DNA from: WTGU01 sp965242855 | GTDB taxonomy: Bacteria; Pseudomonadota; Alphaproteobacteria; UBA828 | Assembly (NCBI GenBank): GCA_965242855.1 | Contig: OZ251509.1 | Span: forward strand, 2,790,001-2,854,000 | DNA: 64,000 nucleotides | Direction: 5' to 3' | Notes under the pieces: generated by a model | Told to the model about the DNA's origin: nothing | Seen by the model: the letters and a program-made list of their open reading frames with translations, nothing else | Database searches by the model: none | Shown here: piece after piece, positions 16,108 through 25,442 of the stretch | Layout: every line of letters starts with the position of its first letter | Position numbering within the stretch: the stretch's first letter is position 1 | Made by a program: the position numbers and the translations under genes

Positions 16108-17064
16108 TCAGCGGGAAAGGCAATGGACGAGGGAGTCCGCGAGGGTGCGCATCAGGGAGAAATAGGCGTCGGCGCCGGGCTCCAGGTCCGCGCCGAGGGG
16201 ATCCAGCACGGCTCTTCGGGCCTCCGTTCCCTCGACGATGGCGGCGACGACGCGCGGCGGGAATTGCGGCTCGGCGAACACGCAGCGGGCGCCGGATTCG
16301 ATGATCCGCGCGCGGACCTCCGCGAGGCGCCGGGCGCTCGGCGGGCGCTCGGGGTTCACGGTGATGGCGCCCACCGCATTGGTGCCGTAACGCGCCTCGA
16401 AATAGCGGTAGGCGTCGTGGAAGACGACGTAGGGGACGGCGCGCACCGGCTCGAGCGCGGCCCGCAGCGCCCGGTCGAGCGTCTCCAGACGCGCCGCGAG
16501 CGCCGCCGCGTTGGCCCGATAGCGCGGCCCGTTGGCGGGATCGACCGCGCGCAATTCGTCCGCGACTGCGGCGGCCATGCGCGCCGCGTTGGTGGGATCG
16601 AGCCAGACGTGCCAGTCATGGGCATCGTCGTGCGCGTGGTCGTGGTGCGCATGGTCGTCGTGGTGTTCCGGCTCGTGTTCCCGGTGTTCGCGGTCGTCGG
16701 GCACGGGCGCCTGCCACGGGCCGGCGTCGCGCGGCGGCAGCAGCGTGAGGCCGGCGCGCTCCGCGAGCGCCACCGACGTGCCGGGCGCCAGCCCCTCGAC
16801 CACGCGCGGGAGGAAACTTTCTATCGGCGGGCCGATCCAGAACAGCCGCTCCGCCTCGGCCACGGCGCGCGCCTCCGAGGGCTTGAGGGCATAGGCATGG
16901 GGCGAGGCCGCGCCCCGGAGCAGCAGGAACGGCGCGCCCACGCCTTCCATGACCCCGGCCACCAGCGCATGGACCGGGACGATCGAGGCGACGACGGCGG
17001 GCGCGGCGAAGGCCCCCGTCGGCAGGAAGAAAACCGCGATCAATCCGAGCGCCGGCCACCGCAT
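16108..17064 (-). CDS. znuA: Zinc ABC transporter substrate-binding protein ZnuA
   Basis: A 318-residue periplasmic zinc-binding protein (cluster 9 family) that delivers zinc to ZnuBC. The signal peptide is residues 1-20 (cut at FAAPA). The binding-site histidines lie in SPHAYALKPS and VFHDAYRYFE, with an acidic ligand expected toward the C-terminus. A His/Asp/Glu-rich loop (about 125-150, EHHDDHAHHDHAHDD) is the typical zinc-scavenging insert. The ATG at 17064 is preceded by AGGAGGT. A Zur-like palindrome lies just upstream. No znuB or znuC is in the window. Confidence 0.93.
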   Translation of the reverse strand: MRWPALGLIAVFFLPTGAFAAPAVVASIVPVHALVAGVMEGVGAPFLLLRGAASPHAYALKPSEARAVAEAERLFWIGPPIESFLPRVVEGLAPGTSVALAERAGLTLLPPRDAGPWQAPVPDDREHREHEPEHHDDHAHHDHAHDDAHDWHVWLDPTNAARMAAAVADELRAVDPANGPRYRANAAALAARLETLDRALRAALEPVRAVPYVVFHDAYRYFEARYGTNAVGAITVNPERPPSARRLAEVRARIIESGARCVFAEPQFPPRVVAAIVEGTEARRAVLDPLGADLEPGADAYFSLMRTLADSLVHCLSR

Positions 17065-17080
17065 CGCCACCTCCTGTTTG

Positions 17081-17097
17081 GATTGTTATAACATATC
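17081..17097 (-). promoter_or_regulatory. Zur-like operator upstream of znuA
   Basis: The AT-rich palindromic core TGTTATAACA (17084-17093) sits within ATTGTTATAACATATC, an AT island in very GC-rich DNA, about 20 bases before the znuA start. It closely resembles proteobacterial Zur boxes built on a GTTATA/TATAAC core. Repression of znuA by zinc-loaded Zur is inferred from this match and the gene's function. Confidence 0.7.
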
Positions 17098-17246
17098 GTT
17101 CACTGCGGCGTGTCAACGGGAACGGGCGCGATCGTCACGGCGGTATTGAGGCGCGCCGCGCCCACGGCATCGATACGGGAGAGATCGTCCGTGCCGCGGG
17201 GTGCGGCTCCGGCCGGGCCTCGGCACCCGCGGCGCGGCGGCGCGGT

Positions 17247-17549
17247 TCAGAAGCCGTGTTTCGCGGCCTCCTCGGCGTATTTGCGCTTCTGCTCGTCCGT
17301 GGCCTTGGTCTGGAAGGTCGCCTTCCACTCGGCGTAGGTCATGCCGTACACCAGCATGCGGGCCTCTTCCAGGTCCATGTCGATGCCCTTCTCCCCGGCG
17401 GCGGCGCGGTACCATTTGGAAAGGCAGTTGCGGCAGAAGCCCGCGAGGTTCATGAGGTCGATGTTCTGCACGTCCGTGCGCTTGCGCAGATGCGCGATCA
17501 GGGTGCGGAAGGCGGCGGCCTCCAGGGCCGTCCGGGTCTCGTCATCCAT
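17247..17549 (-). CDS. DUF1244 protein
   Basis: A 100-residue soluble protein matching DUF1244: N-terminal helix (RTLIAHLRKRTDVQNIDLMN), a conserved CRNC pair (C39, C42) in LAGFCRNCLSKWYRAA, and a C-terminal motif YGMTYAEWKATFQ. The two cysteines suggest metal or redox chemistry, but no function is established. The ATG overlaps the ubiK-like stop by eight bases, so it belongs to that operon. Confidence 0.9.
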   Translation of the reverse strand: MDDETRTALEAAAFRTLIAHLRKRTDVQNIDLMNLAGFCRNCLSKWYRAAAGEKGIDMDLEEARMLVYGMTYAEWKATFQTKATDEQKRKYAEEAAKHGF

Positions 17550-17811
17550 GGTTCGTCTCCCGCGATTCGGCGAGCCGCGCTTCCAGCGCCGCGACCCGCT
17601 CGGCCAGCGCCTCGCCCTCGCTCCGCGCCCGCGCCGCCATCTCCTTCACGGCGTCGAACTCGTCGCGCGGCACGAGGTCCATCCCCGCCAGGAGCCGCTC
17701 GAGCCGGCGCCGGACGAGGGCATCGATCTCGCCCCTGAGGCCGCTCGCCGCGCCCATGGCACCGGCCGCGACCCGGGCGACATCGTCGAACAGGCGGCTT
17801 TCTGTCTGCAT
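17542..17811 (-). CDS. ubiK: UbiK/BMFP-family ubiquinone biosynthesis accessory factor
   Basis: An 89-residue protein with the BMFP pattern: an amphipathic N-terminal half (LFDDVARVAAGAMGAASGL) and a C-terminal coiled coil (AERVAALEARLAE). UbiK assists aerobic ubiquinone assembly, and BMFP domains can also fuse membranes in vitro. The start is the ATG at 17811. It lies upstream of and overlaps DUF1244. The short sequence makes the exact function less certain than the family. Confidence 0.8.
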   Translation of the reverse strand: MQTESRLFDDVARVAAGAMGAASGLRGEIDALVRRRLERLLAGMDLVPRDEFDAVKEMAARARSEGEALAERVAALEARLAESRETNHG

Positions 17812-17902
17812 CGGCGGTCTCCGTCGGGCGGCTGGCGGCAGTATGGCACGGCCGCCGGCGCCGGCAAGGACTTCGGGGGCGGCGGACGACGGCGGGTTCG
17901 TT

Positions 17903-18499
17903 TCAGTCCGCCGTCGGGCGGTCGCGCGGGGAAAGCGCGGCGTAGAGCAGGTGGTCCCGCCACGCGCCGTCGATCCTGAGATAGTCGCGGGCACGGCCCT
18001 CGCGGCGGAAGCCGCACTTCTCCAGCAGCCGGCGGCTCGCGACATTGCCCGGCATACAGGCCGCCTCCAGGCGGTGGAGGCCCAGCCCCTCGAAGCAGTG
18101 GTCGCGGACCCCGGTCAGGGCCTCGCTCATGTAGCCGTTGCGCGCGTAGGGCCGGCCGATCCAGTAGCCGACGCTGCATGACTGCGCAGCGCCCCGCTGC
18201 ACGTTGCCGAGCGTCACCCCGCCCAGCAGCGCGTCGTCCGACTTGCGCAGCAGGAAGAAGGCGTAGCCGATGCCGTCCTCGCCGTCGCGGTGCTGGCGGC
18301 GGAGGCGCCGGCGGAAGGCCGCCCTGGTCAGCGCGTCGCCGCGCCAGCGCGGCTCCCACGGCGTCAGGAAATCGCGCGAGGCCGCCCGCAGCTCCGCCCA
18401 GGCCCGCCAGTCGCCCATGCGCGGCGGGCGCAGGTAGAGCGAGCGGGTCCGCAGCGCGGCCTCGCGCCACGCCTCCCGATGGGCGCGCAAGGCCGCCAT
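17903..18499 (-). CDS. RimJ/RimL-type N-acetyltransferase
   Basis: A 198-residue GNAT protein of the ribosomal-protein-alanine acetyltransferase group. Visible motifs: LRPPRMGDWRAWAELRA (substrate strand), SVGYWIGRPYARNGYMSEAL (acetyl-CoA loop, about 112-131) and LEAACMPGNVASRRLLEKCGF (motif B). Its ATG overlaps the tusA stop by one base. The target is probably a protein N-terminus, but which one cannot be told. The gene lies at the end of a thrC-M16-tusA-GNAT run. Confidence 0.87.
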   Translation of the reverse strand: MAALRAHREAWREAALRTRSLYLRPPRMGDWRAWAELRAASRDFLTPWEPRWRGDALTRAAFRRRLRRQHRDGEDGIGYAFFLLRKSDDALLGGVTLGNVQRGAAQSCSVGYWIGRPYARNGYMSEALTGVRDHCFEGLGLHRLEAACMPGNVASRRLLEKCGFRREGRARDYLRIDGAWRDHLLYAALSPRDRPTAD

Positions 18500-18765
18500 C
18501 AGCCGGGAGTCCGGATGCGGAAGGAGAACGTTCCCGCCCGTTCGCTCCAGCCGAGCAGCTCGAACGGCGTCGTTTCGCAGAAATGCCGGAAGTCGATCAC
18601 CGAAGCCGGGTCGGTCGCGTGCACCGCGAGCGTCGTGCCCGGCGCCAAGCCCTTCAGGATCTTCCGCGCCTTGAGCACCGGCAGCGGGCAGGCCAAGCCG
18701 CGCACGTCGAGTTCCTTCACCCGCGGGCCGGCCTCGTCAGGCGAAGCGGGCGGCCGTCGCGTCAT
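18499..18765 (-). CDS. tusA: TusA-family sulfurtransferase
   Basis: An 88-residue sulfur-relay protein. The sulfur-carrying cysteine is C26 in the CPxP motif (LACPLPVLKARK), followed by HATDPASVIDFRHFCE. Such proteins pass persulfide sulfur for tRNA thiolation, molybdenum cofactor or dissimilatory sulfur pathways; no such partner is adjacent. It begins inside the M16 peptidase gene (29-base overlap) and ends on the GNAT start. Confidence 0.88.
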   Translation of the reverse strand: MTRRPPASPDEAGPRVKELDVRGLACPLPVLKARKILKGLAPGTTLAVHATDPASVIDFRHFCETTPFELLGWSERAGTFSFRIRTPG

Positions 18766-19990
18766 GGCTCTCGAGCCCGCCGAGGGGGCCCAGCGCCGCG
18801 ACCGTCGGGCGGCTTCCGCCGAGGATGCGGTCGGCGGCGCGGACCACCGCGGGGCAATCGATGGCGTCGACCCGCCCGATCATCTCGTCGATCGCGAGTG
18901 GACGGCCGAACGCCAGCATGTGGCGGCCGATCCGCTCGCAGCGCGCCTGGGTGCTCTCGAGGGACATCAGCAACCCCGCCTTGAGCTGCGCCCGCGCGCG
19001 CCCGACTTCCTCTTCCGTCACGGCCGCGCGCACCTTCGCCATCTCGTCCGCCATCACCGGGACGAGCTCGGCGATCTCCGCCGCGCCGGTGCCGGCGTAA
19101 ACGCCGAACACCCCGCCGTCGGCGTAGCTCGAGGCGAAGGTGAACACGGAATAGGCGAGGCCCCGGCGCTCCCGGACTTCCTGGAAGAGCCGCGAGGACA
19201 TGCCCCCGCCCAGCAGCGTGGAGAGCACCTGGAGGGTGTAGAAATCCGGGTCGTCGTGGGCCACGCCGTCGAAGCCCAGGACCAGGTGCACCTGCTCCAG
19301 GTCGCGCTCCCGGCGGTGCGCGCCGCCGCGATAGACCGCCGCCTCGGGTGCCGGCGGGAGGGACGCGGGAAGCGCCGTGAACGCCGCCTCGGCGCCGGCG
19401 ACCAGCGCCTCGTGATCGAGCCGCCCGGCGCCGACCAGCACCATGCGCGGCGCGCCGTAATGGGCCGCCATGTAGGCGGCGAGGTCCTCCCGCCCGTAGC
19501 GGGCGACGCGCTCCGGCGGCCCCAGGATGCTGCGGCCCATGGGCTGGCCGGGATAGGCGGTTTCCTGGAAGTGGTCGAACACGAGATCGTCCGGCGTGTC
19601 GAGGACGTTCGCGATCTCCTGCATCACCACCGCGCGTTCGCGGGCGAGCTCCGCCGGGTCGAACGCCGAGTGCTGCACGATGTCGGCGAGGATGTCGAGC
19701 GCGAGCGGCACGTCGTCCTTCATCACCTTGGCGTAATAGGCGGTGCTCTCCCGCGAGGTGTAGGCGTTGAGATGGCCGCCGACCGCCTCGATCTCCTCGG
19801 CGATGTCCTGGGCGCTGCGCCGCTCCGTGCCCTTGAAGGCCATGTGTTCGAGCATGTGGGAGAGGCCGTTGGTCTCGGCCGTCTCGCAGCGCGCGCCGAC
19901 GCCCACCCAGAGGCCGAGCGACGCGGTCTCCAGATGGTCCATCTTGTCGCTGACCACGCGCAGGCCGTTGGCGAGAGTCGTCGTCTTCAC
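18737..19990 (-). CDS. M16 family (processing-peptidase-like) zinc metallopeptidase
   Basis: A 417-residue insulinase-family protein resembling the mitochondrial processing peptidase beta subunit. The inverted zinc motif HMLEH (H45, E48, H49) is intact, with the distal glutamate expected in RERAVVMQEI. A second M16 half carries GGGMSSRLFQEVRERRGLAYS, the substrate-binding R/Y motif. No signal peptide is seen, so it is probably cytosolic. A GTG start at 19990 overlaps the thrC stop (GTGA); thrC-M16 adjacency is standard in alphaproteobacteria. Confidence 0.92.
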   Translation of the reverse strand: MKTTTLANGLRVVSDKMDHLETASLGLWVGVGARCETAETNGLSHMLEHMAFKGTERRSAQDIAEEIEAVGGHLNAYTSRESTAYYAKVMKDDVPLALDILADIVQHSAFDPAELARERAVVMQEIANVLDTPDDLVFDHFQETAYPGQPMGRSILGPPERVARYGREDLAAYMAAHYGAPRMVLVGAGRLDHEALVAGAEAAFTALPASLPPAPEAAVYRGGAHRRERDLEQVHLVLGFDGVAHDDPDFYTLQVLSTLLGGGMSSRLFQEVRERRGLAYSVFTFASSYADGGVFGVYAGTGAAEIAELVPVMADEMAKVRAAVTEEEVGRARAQLKAGLLMSLESTQARCERIGRHMLAFGRPLAIDEMIGRVDAIDCPAVVRAADRILGGSRPTVAALGPLGGLESHDATAARFA

Positions 19991-21432
19991 GCCACGCGCT
20001 CCCGCGCGCGCGTGTCCCGCGCGTGCGTGTCCTGCGCCTGTCCGCCGGCGTGTGCGCGGACGAAGCGCTTCAGCCGCGCGAGGTCGTTCGGCAACTCCGC
20101 CAGACGCTCGGGCCGACGCATGAGGTCGCCCAGCCGGGGCGGCGGGGCCGGGCGGACGCCGGTCGCCCGTTCGACGGCCTCCGGGAACTTCGCCGGATGC
20201 GCCGTGGCGAGGCAGACCAATGGCCCCGACGGCGCGCCGCAGGCGTCGGCCGCGTGAATCCCGGCGGCCGTGTGCGGGTCGACCGCGCGCCCGCAGGCGC
20301 GCCACACCCCGGCGATGGCGTCGAGGCACTGCCGGTCGTCCGCGCACGCGCCGGCGAAGACGGACCGCGCCTCCGCCAAGCGCTCCGGGGCCACCGCGCA
20401 TGCGCCGTCCGCCGCGAGGCGCGCCATGAGGGCGGCGACGGCGGGACCGTCCCGCCCATGGAGGTCGGCGAGGAGGCGCTCGAAGTTGCTGGCGACCTGG
20501 ATGTCCATGCTCGGGCTCAGGGTGCGCCGCACGGGGCCCTTGGCGTAGACCCCGGTTTCGAGGAAACGGGCCAGGATGTCGTTGTCGTTGGTCGCGACCA
20601 CGAGCCGCTCGATCGGCAGGCCCATCCGGCGCGCGGCGTAGCCGGCGTAGGCGTTGCCGAAATTGCCGGTGGGGACGACGAAGGAGAGCGCGCGTTCCGG
20701 CGCGCCGAGGGCGAGCGCGGCATAGACGTAGTAGGCCGCCTGCGCCGCGATGCGCGCCCAGTTGATCGAGTTGACGGCCGCCAGCCCCGTTTCCGCGCGG
20801 AAGGCGCGGTCGTCGAACGCCGCCTTCACCAGCGCCTGGCAGTCGTCGAAGGTGCCGGCGACGGCGGCGTTGTGCACGTTGGGCGCGCCCGTCGTCGTCA
20901 TCTGGCGGCGCTGGACCTCGGAGACGCGGCCCGCCGGGTGGAGGATCACCACGGAGACGCGGTCCAGGCCGCGGAACGCCTCGATGGCCGCGGAGCCGGT
21001 GTCGCCCGAGGTCGCGGCGAGGATGGTGGCGGTACGCCCGCGCGCAGCCAGCGCCGCGCCTGTCATGCGCGCCAGCATCTGGAGCGCGAAGTCCTTGAAC
21101 GCCAGCGTCGGGCCGTGGAAGAGCTCGAGCAGCCAGCGGTCGGGGGCCAGATGGACGAGCGGCGCGGTGGCGGGATGGTCGAAGCCGGCGTAGCTCTCGG
21201 CGGCCATCGCCAGGAGCTCTTCGCGGGAGAAGGCGTCCCCCGCGAAGAGCGCCGTCACCGCGGCGGCGATTTCGGGATAGGGGCGGCCGCGCAGGGCGTC
21301 GAGGGCGGCGGCGGCGAGCCGGGGCCAGCGCTCGGGCAGGTAGAGGCCGCCGTCGGGGGCGAGGCCGGCGAGCAGCGCCTGCTCGAACGAGACCGCCCCG
21401 CCGTCCGTCCGGCGCGTGCTGACGTAACGCAA
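19987..21432 (-). CDS. thrC: Threonine synthase
   Basis: A 481-residue PLP enzyme converting O-phosphohomoserine to threonine. The PLP lysine is K113 in LAFKDFALQ; the phosphate-binding segment ATSGDTGSAAIEAF and VPTGNFGNAYAGY are diagnostic. The start is a TTG at 21432: the residues it begins (RYVSTR) are exactly the family N-terminus, and no ATG or GTG is placed as well. The C-terminal 20 residues are a low-complexity Arg/Asp-rich tail. It is followed by a coupled M16 peptidase gene. Confidence 0.95.
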   Translation of the reverse strand: MRYVSTRRTDGGAVSFEQALLAGLAPDGGLYLPERWPRLAAAALDALRGRPYPEIAAAVTALFAGDAFSREELLAMAAESYAGFDHPATAPLVHLAPDRWLLELFHGPTLAFKDFALQMLARMTGAALAARGRTATILAATSGDTGSAAIEAFRGLDRVSVVILHPAGRVSEVQRRQMTTTGAPNVHNAAVAGTFDDCQALVKAAFDDRAFRAETGLAAVNSINWARIAAQAAYYVYAALALGAPERALSFVVPTGNFGNAYAGYAARRMGLPIERLVVATNDNDILARFLETGVYAKGPVRRTLSPSMDIQVASNFERLLADLHGRDGPAVAALMARLAADGACAVAPERLAEARSVFAGACADDRQCLDAIAGVWRACGRAVDPHTAAGIHAADACGAPSGPLVCLATAHPAKFPEAVERATGVRPAPPPRLGDLMRRPERLAELPNDLARLKRFVRAHAGGQAQDTHARDTRARERVA

Positions 21433-21550
21433 GCCCCGCCTCTCCCGCTCCCGCGTCCGCCCGCCAGCCTACACGCCGCCCCCTCCGCCCGGCAAGGAAG
21501 CGGCGCCGCCGGAGCGTCGTCGCCGCGGGGCTGGACGGCGCGCCGGCCGT

Positions 21551-23596
21551 TCAGGCCTCGGTGATGCGGAGGAAGCCGAAGGAATCGACGCGGAGCTTCT
21601 GGCCGGGATGGACGAGGGTCGTCGACGTGGCCTCCTCCACGATCAGCGGCCCTTCCAGGGCGGCCTCCGGCGGCAGGAGGGCGCGGTCGTAAACGGCGGC
21701 CTCGCGGCGGCCGTCCTCGGCGAAATCCACCATGCGCGGCGGCCTGCGGGCGGCCTCCAGCGACCGCCCGCGGGCCGCGAGCGGCTTCAGCTCCGGGCGC
21801 GGGACCTTGGCGGTGGCGGCCAGCCTGTAGGTCACGAATTCGACGGGCGTGTCGTCGAGGCGGAAGGTGTAGGTCTTCTCGTGCGCGTCGTGGAAGGCGG
21901 CGAGGATGCCTTCGACGGATGCCGCCTCGATGTCCACCGGCACGGTGACCGGGTGTTCCTGGCCGAGATAGCGCAGGTCGATGCGCCCGTCGAAGACGAT
22001 CTCCGCCTCCGCCATGTGGGCGTCGGTGCGGAAGTACTCCTCCGCCTCCCGCCGGAGGCCGGCGAACAGGCGCCGCACGTCGGCCGCCGTCACCTCCTCG
22101 CCGCGGCGCAGGTCGGTCTGCATGAAGTCGCGCCGGGGCAGGGTGGCCAGCATCCCCCAGGCGGAGAAGAGCCCGGGGTAGAGCGGCACGATGATCTCCT
22201 TGACTCCGAGCTCGCGGCCCAGCGGCGCCCCGTGCATGGGGCCGCCGCCGCCGCCCACCACCAGCGCGAAGTCGCGCGGGTCGTGGCCGCGCTGGATGGA
22301 GACCAGCTTGAGCGCGTTGATCATGTTGGCTTCCACCGTGCGGATCACCGCCGCCGCCGCCGCCGTCGCGTCGAGGCCGAGGCCGCGGGCGACCTTCTCC
22401 ATCGCGAACCGCGCCGCGCCCTCGTCCAAGTCGAACTGCCCGCCGGCGAAATTGGTGGGGTTGATGACGCCGGTGATGAGCTTGGCGTCGGTCACCGTGG
22501 GTTCACCGCCGCCGCGACCGTAGCAGGCGGGGCCCGGGTCGGCGCCGGCCGAGACCGGCCCCACCTTCAGCAGCCCCGCCTTGTCGAACCAGGCGACGGA
22601 GCCGCCGCCGGCGCCGATCTCCACGATGTCCACGACGGGGACCCGCAGCGGATAGCCGAAGCGGGCGCGGCTGTATTCGAGCCGGTATTCCGTCGTCACC
22701 TTGGGCGCGCCGTCCTCGATGGTGGTGCATTTCGCCGTGGTGCCGCCGATGTCGAGATAGATCACCCGCGATTCGCCGCACAGCCCGCCCACGATGGCGG
22801 CGCCGTTGCAGCCCGCCGCCGGCCCCGATTCCATCAGCGTGATCGGGTGTTCCTTGGCCCAGGCGAAGCTGGTGGTGCCGCCGTTCGACTGCATCGCCGC
22901 GTAGGGGCAGCGGACGCCGGCGCCGGCGAGGGCCTCCTCCAGCCGGCCGAAGTAGCTCTGGACGATAGGCTGCACGTAGGCGTTGAGGACGGCCGTGTTG
23001 GCGCGCTCGTATTCGCGCCATTCGCGGGTGATCTCGTGCGACGCGGTGACGGCGACGCCGGGCAGCCGCGCGCGCAGCCAGGCCGCCGTCTCGGCCTCGT
23101 GCCGGGGGGCGACGTAGCTGTGGAGATACTGGATCGCGACCGCCTCGACTCCTTCCTCGCGGCAGCGCCCGACGATGCGGTCGAGGTCTTTCGTCTCCAG
23201 CGGCACCAGGACCTTGCCCGTCGAATCCACGCGCTCGCGGACCTCGAAGCGCAGCAGGCGCGGCACGAAGGGGCGCTCCTTCTCGAAGCGCAGGTTGTAG
23301 AGATCGGGCCGGTTGCCGCGCTGGATCTCGAGCACGTCGCGGAAGCCGGCGGTGGTGACCAGGGCCGTCCGCGCGCCCTTCCGCTCGGTGATGGCGTTGA
23401 TCACGGTGGTCCCGCCGTGGACGAAGAAATCGACCTCGGGCGGCGCGAGGCGGGAGAGGGCGATGGTGTCGAGGACGCCCTGCGTCAGGTCGCCCGGCGT
23501 GGTGAGGGATTTGGCGGTGTCGAGCGTGCCGCGGGCGGCGTCGAAATAGACGAGATCGGTGAAGGTCCCGCCGATGTCGGAGGCCAGCCGGCCCAT
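21551..23596 (-). CDS. hyuA: Hydantoinase/oxoprolinase A subunit (ATP-dependent)
   Basis: A 681-residue HyuA-family protein with the actin-like ATPase fold: DIGGTFTDLV (7-16) and YLDIGGTTAKC (about 280) are the phosphate loops, plus GGGGGPMHGAPLG. HyuA and HyuB together open cyclic amides (hydantoins, 5-oxoproline) or, as the related AcxA/ApcA, carboxylate ketones, using ATP; the substrate cannot be read from sequence. It follows hyuB with a 19-base gap. A racemase and M20 peptidase 8 kb away would fit a hydantoin or carbamoyl-amino-acid route. Confidence 0.9.
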   Translation of the reverse strand: MGRLASDIGGTFTDLVYFDAARGTLDTAKSLTTPGDLTQGVLDTIALSRLAPPEVDFFVHGGTTVINAITERKGARTALVTTAGFRDVLEIQRGNRPDLYNLRFEKERPFVPRLLRFEVRERVDSTGKVLVPLETKDLDRIVGRCREEGVEAVAIQYLHSYVAPRHEAETAAWLRARLPGVAVTASHEITREWREYERANTAVLNAYVQPIVQSYFGRLEEALAGAGVRCPYAAMQSNGGTTSFAWAKEHPITLMESGPAAGCNGAAIVGGLCGESRVIYLDIGGTTAKCTTIEDGAPKVTTEYRLEYSRARFGYPLRVPVVDIVEIGAGGGSVAWFDKAGLLKVGPVSAGADPGPACYGRGGGEPTVTDAKLITGVINPTNFAGGQFDLDEGAARFAMEKVARGLGLDATAAAAAVIRTVEANMINALKLVSIQRGHDPRDFALVVGGGGGPMHGAPLGRELGVKEIIVPLYPGLFSAWGMLATLPRRDFMQTDLRRGEEVTAADVRRLFAGLRREAEEYFRTDAHMAEAEIVFDGRIDLRYLGQEHPVTVPVDIEAASVEGILAAFHDAHEKTYTFRLDDTPVEFVTYRLAATAKVPRPELKPLAARGRSLEAARRPPRMVDFAEDGRREAAVYDRALLPPEAALEGPLIVEEATSTTLVHPGQKLRVDSFGFLRITEA

Positions 23597-23615
23597 GACG
23601 GAGCGCCGCCCGCGT

Positions 23616-25373
23616 TCAGGCGGGCGCGGCGGTGCGCAGCTTCGCCGTCGCCGCCGCGTCGACCGCGCGGCCGTCGGCGGCGACCACGACGCCGTAATCC
23701 TCGCGCGCCTGCGCGGCCGTGATGTAGTCCGCCCGCACCTCCGCCAGCACCTCCTCGGGCGGCCGCTCGAAGGGGTCGCCGAAGCCGCCGCCGCCGCCGG
23801 TGAACATGCGGATCACGTCGCCCCGCTTCATCACCGTGGTCGGCGCCCGCGCGGCGCGGCGCGCGTCGTTGCCGACGTGGAGGTCGAAGTAGTTGCAGGA
23901 ACCTTCCCCGCCGCCCTCGCGCGCCCAGGGCTTCTCGATCGAGCGGCCGTAGCTGGCCGAGAGCACGGCGTCGTCGGCCAGGATCTCGTATTCACGGATC
24001 GAGCCGTAGCCGCCCCGGTAGCGTCCAGCGCCGACCCCGCCCGGCGTGTTGAGGGCGTAGCGGTTCACCCGCACGGGGAATTTCGCCTCCAGCAGCTCGA
24101 TGGAGTAGTTGAAGGTATCGCCGTTGGTGATGGCGCTGGTGACGCAGTTCCCGTCGCGCTCGTCGGTGGCGCCCCAGCCCACCATGCTGGGCTCGATCAT
24201 CACCCAGGGCTCGCCCTTGGCGCGGTCGTGGCCGCCCAGCACCGTGACGCAGAGGCTGTTGGCGCTGCCCATGCTGACCCGCCGGGGCGCCACCGGCGCC
24301 AGCGCCTTCCAGGCCAGTTCCGAGGCCTGGCCCGTGCCCTCGTAGTACCAGCCGACCGGCGCCGGCTTGGTGGCGGTGAACACCGTGCCGTCGGGCGCCG
24401 CCACCTTCAGCGGCCGGAACCAGCCCTCGTTGGAAGGCGACGCGGGATCGACGATCGCCTTGAAGACCGTCTTCACCGCCGAGACCAGGGCCGAGCGCGA
24501 GCAGTTGACGGGGCCCTGCAACTGCTCGCAGGAGCCGGAATAGTCGACGGTGATGGAATCGCCCTCGATGCGCACGGCGACGCGAGTGGGGAAGCGCTCG
24601 TTCGTGATGCCGTCGCCGTCCACCCAGTCCCGGGCCTCGTAGGTGCCGTCGGGCAGCGCGGCGACCGCCTCGCGGCTCACGCGCTCGCTGGATTCGAGGA
24701 TGTGGCGGAAGGTCTCCCGCACCGCCAGCGTGCCGTATTTCTCGCAGAGCTCGAGGCAGCGCTTCTCGGCGATGCGCACCGAGGCGAGCGCGGCGTTGAG
24801 ATCGCCCAGCGCCATTTTCGGCAAGCGCACGTTGGCGGCGATCATCTCGAACACCGCGTCCTGGCGCTCGCCCTCCCTGTAGACGTGGATGCCGGGGAAG
24901 CAGATGCCCTCCTGGAAGACCTCGGTCGCGTCGGCCGGCAGCGAGCCGGGGGCCTTGCCGCCCACGTCCGTCCAGTGCGAGATGGAGATGGCGAAGGCGA
25001 AGAGTTCGCCATCGACGAACACCGGCTTGATCACGCCCACGTCGTTGTAGTGGGTGCCGCCCCGGTAGGGGTCGTTGAGCATGTAGATGTCGCCGGGCCG
25101 GATGCGGTCGCCGAACTTCTCCCGGATGACGTTGACCTGGATGGAGAAGGTTCCGGTGAAGACCGTGATCCCGTTGGTCTGGGAGACGAGCTCGCCCTCT
25201 GCGTCGCAGAAGCCGCAGGCGAAATCCAGCACCTCGTAGATGACGGGGCTCATGCTGCTGCGCGCCAGCACCACCCCCATCTCGTCGGCCACCGCCAGCA
25301 ACTTGCCGCGCACGATCTCGCGGGTCACCACGTCCGTCCGGAAGCTCCCGCCGCCGTTCGCCTTGCTCGCCAT
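23616..25373 (-). CDS. hyuB: Hydantoinase/oxoprolinase B subunit
   Basis: A 585-residue HyuB-family protein, the catalytic metal-binding partner of HyuA. Family blocks: ARSSMSPVIYEVLDFACGF (near residues 38-56), MLNDPYRGGTHYNDVGVI, and the C-terminal GGYGSIREYEI / GGGGGFGDPFERPPE. Length is normal. It is first in a two-gene operon and starts at the ATG at 25373, 70 bases after the end of the lower-GC island, so it probably has its own promoter in that gap. Confidence 0.9.
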   Translation of the reverse strand: MASKANGGGSFRTDVVTREIVRGKLLAVADEMGVVLARSSMSPVIYEVLDFACGFCDAEGELVSQTNGITVFTGTFSIQVNVIREKFGDRIRPGDIYMLNDPYRGGTHYNDVGVIKPVFVDGELFAFAISISHWTDVGGKAPGSLPADATEVFQEGICFPGIHVYREGERQDAVFEMIAANVRLPKMALGDLNAALASVRIAEKRCLELCEKYGTLAVRETFRHILESSERVSREAVAALPDGTYEARDWVDGDGITNERFPTRVAVRIEGDSITVDYSGSCEQLQGPVNCSRSALVSAVKTVFKAIVDPASPSNEGWFRPLKVAAPDGTVFTATKPAPVGWYYEGTGQASELAWKALAPVAPRRVSMGSANSLCVTVLGGHDRAKGEPWVMIEPSMVGWGATDERDGNCVTSAITNGDTFNYSIELLEAKFPVRVNRYALNTPGGVGAGRYRGGYGSIREYEILADDAVLSASYGRSIEKPWAREGGGEGSCNYFDLHVGNDARRAARAPTTVMKRGDVIRMFTGGGGGFGDPFERPPEEVLAEVRADYITAAQAREDYGVVVAADGRAVDAAATAKLRTAAPA

Positions 25374-25442
25374 CGCCTGCCTCCCCGCAACGCCCCGCCG
25401 CAGTGTCTCACCGCGCAGTGTCTCACCCGGCCGCGCGGGCGG

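Noticed and set aside
16108..17064. Manganese- or iron-type binding protein instead of ZnuA
   Set aside because: The long His/Asp-rich loop and the adjacent Zur-like palindrome favour zinc.
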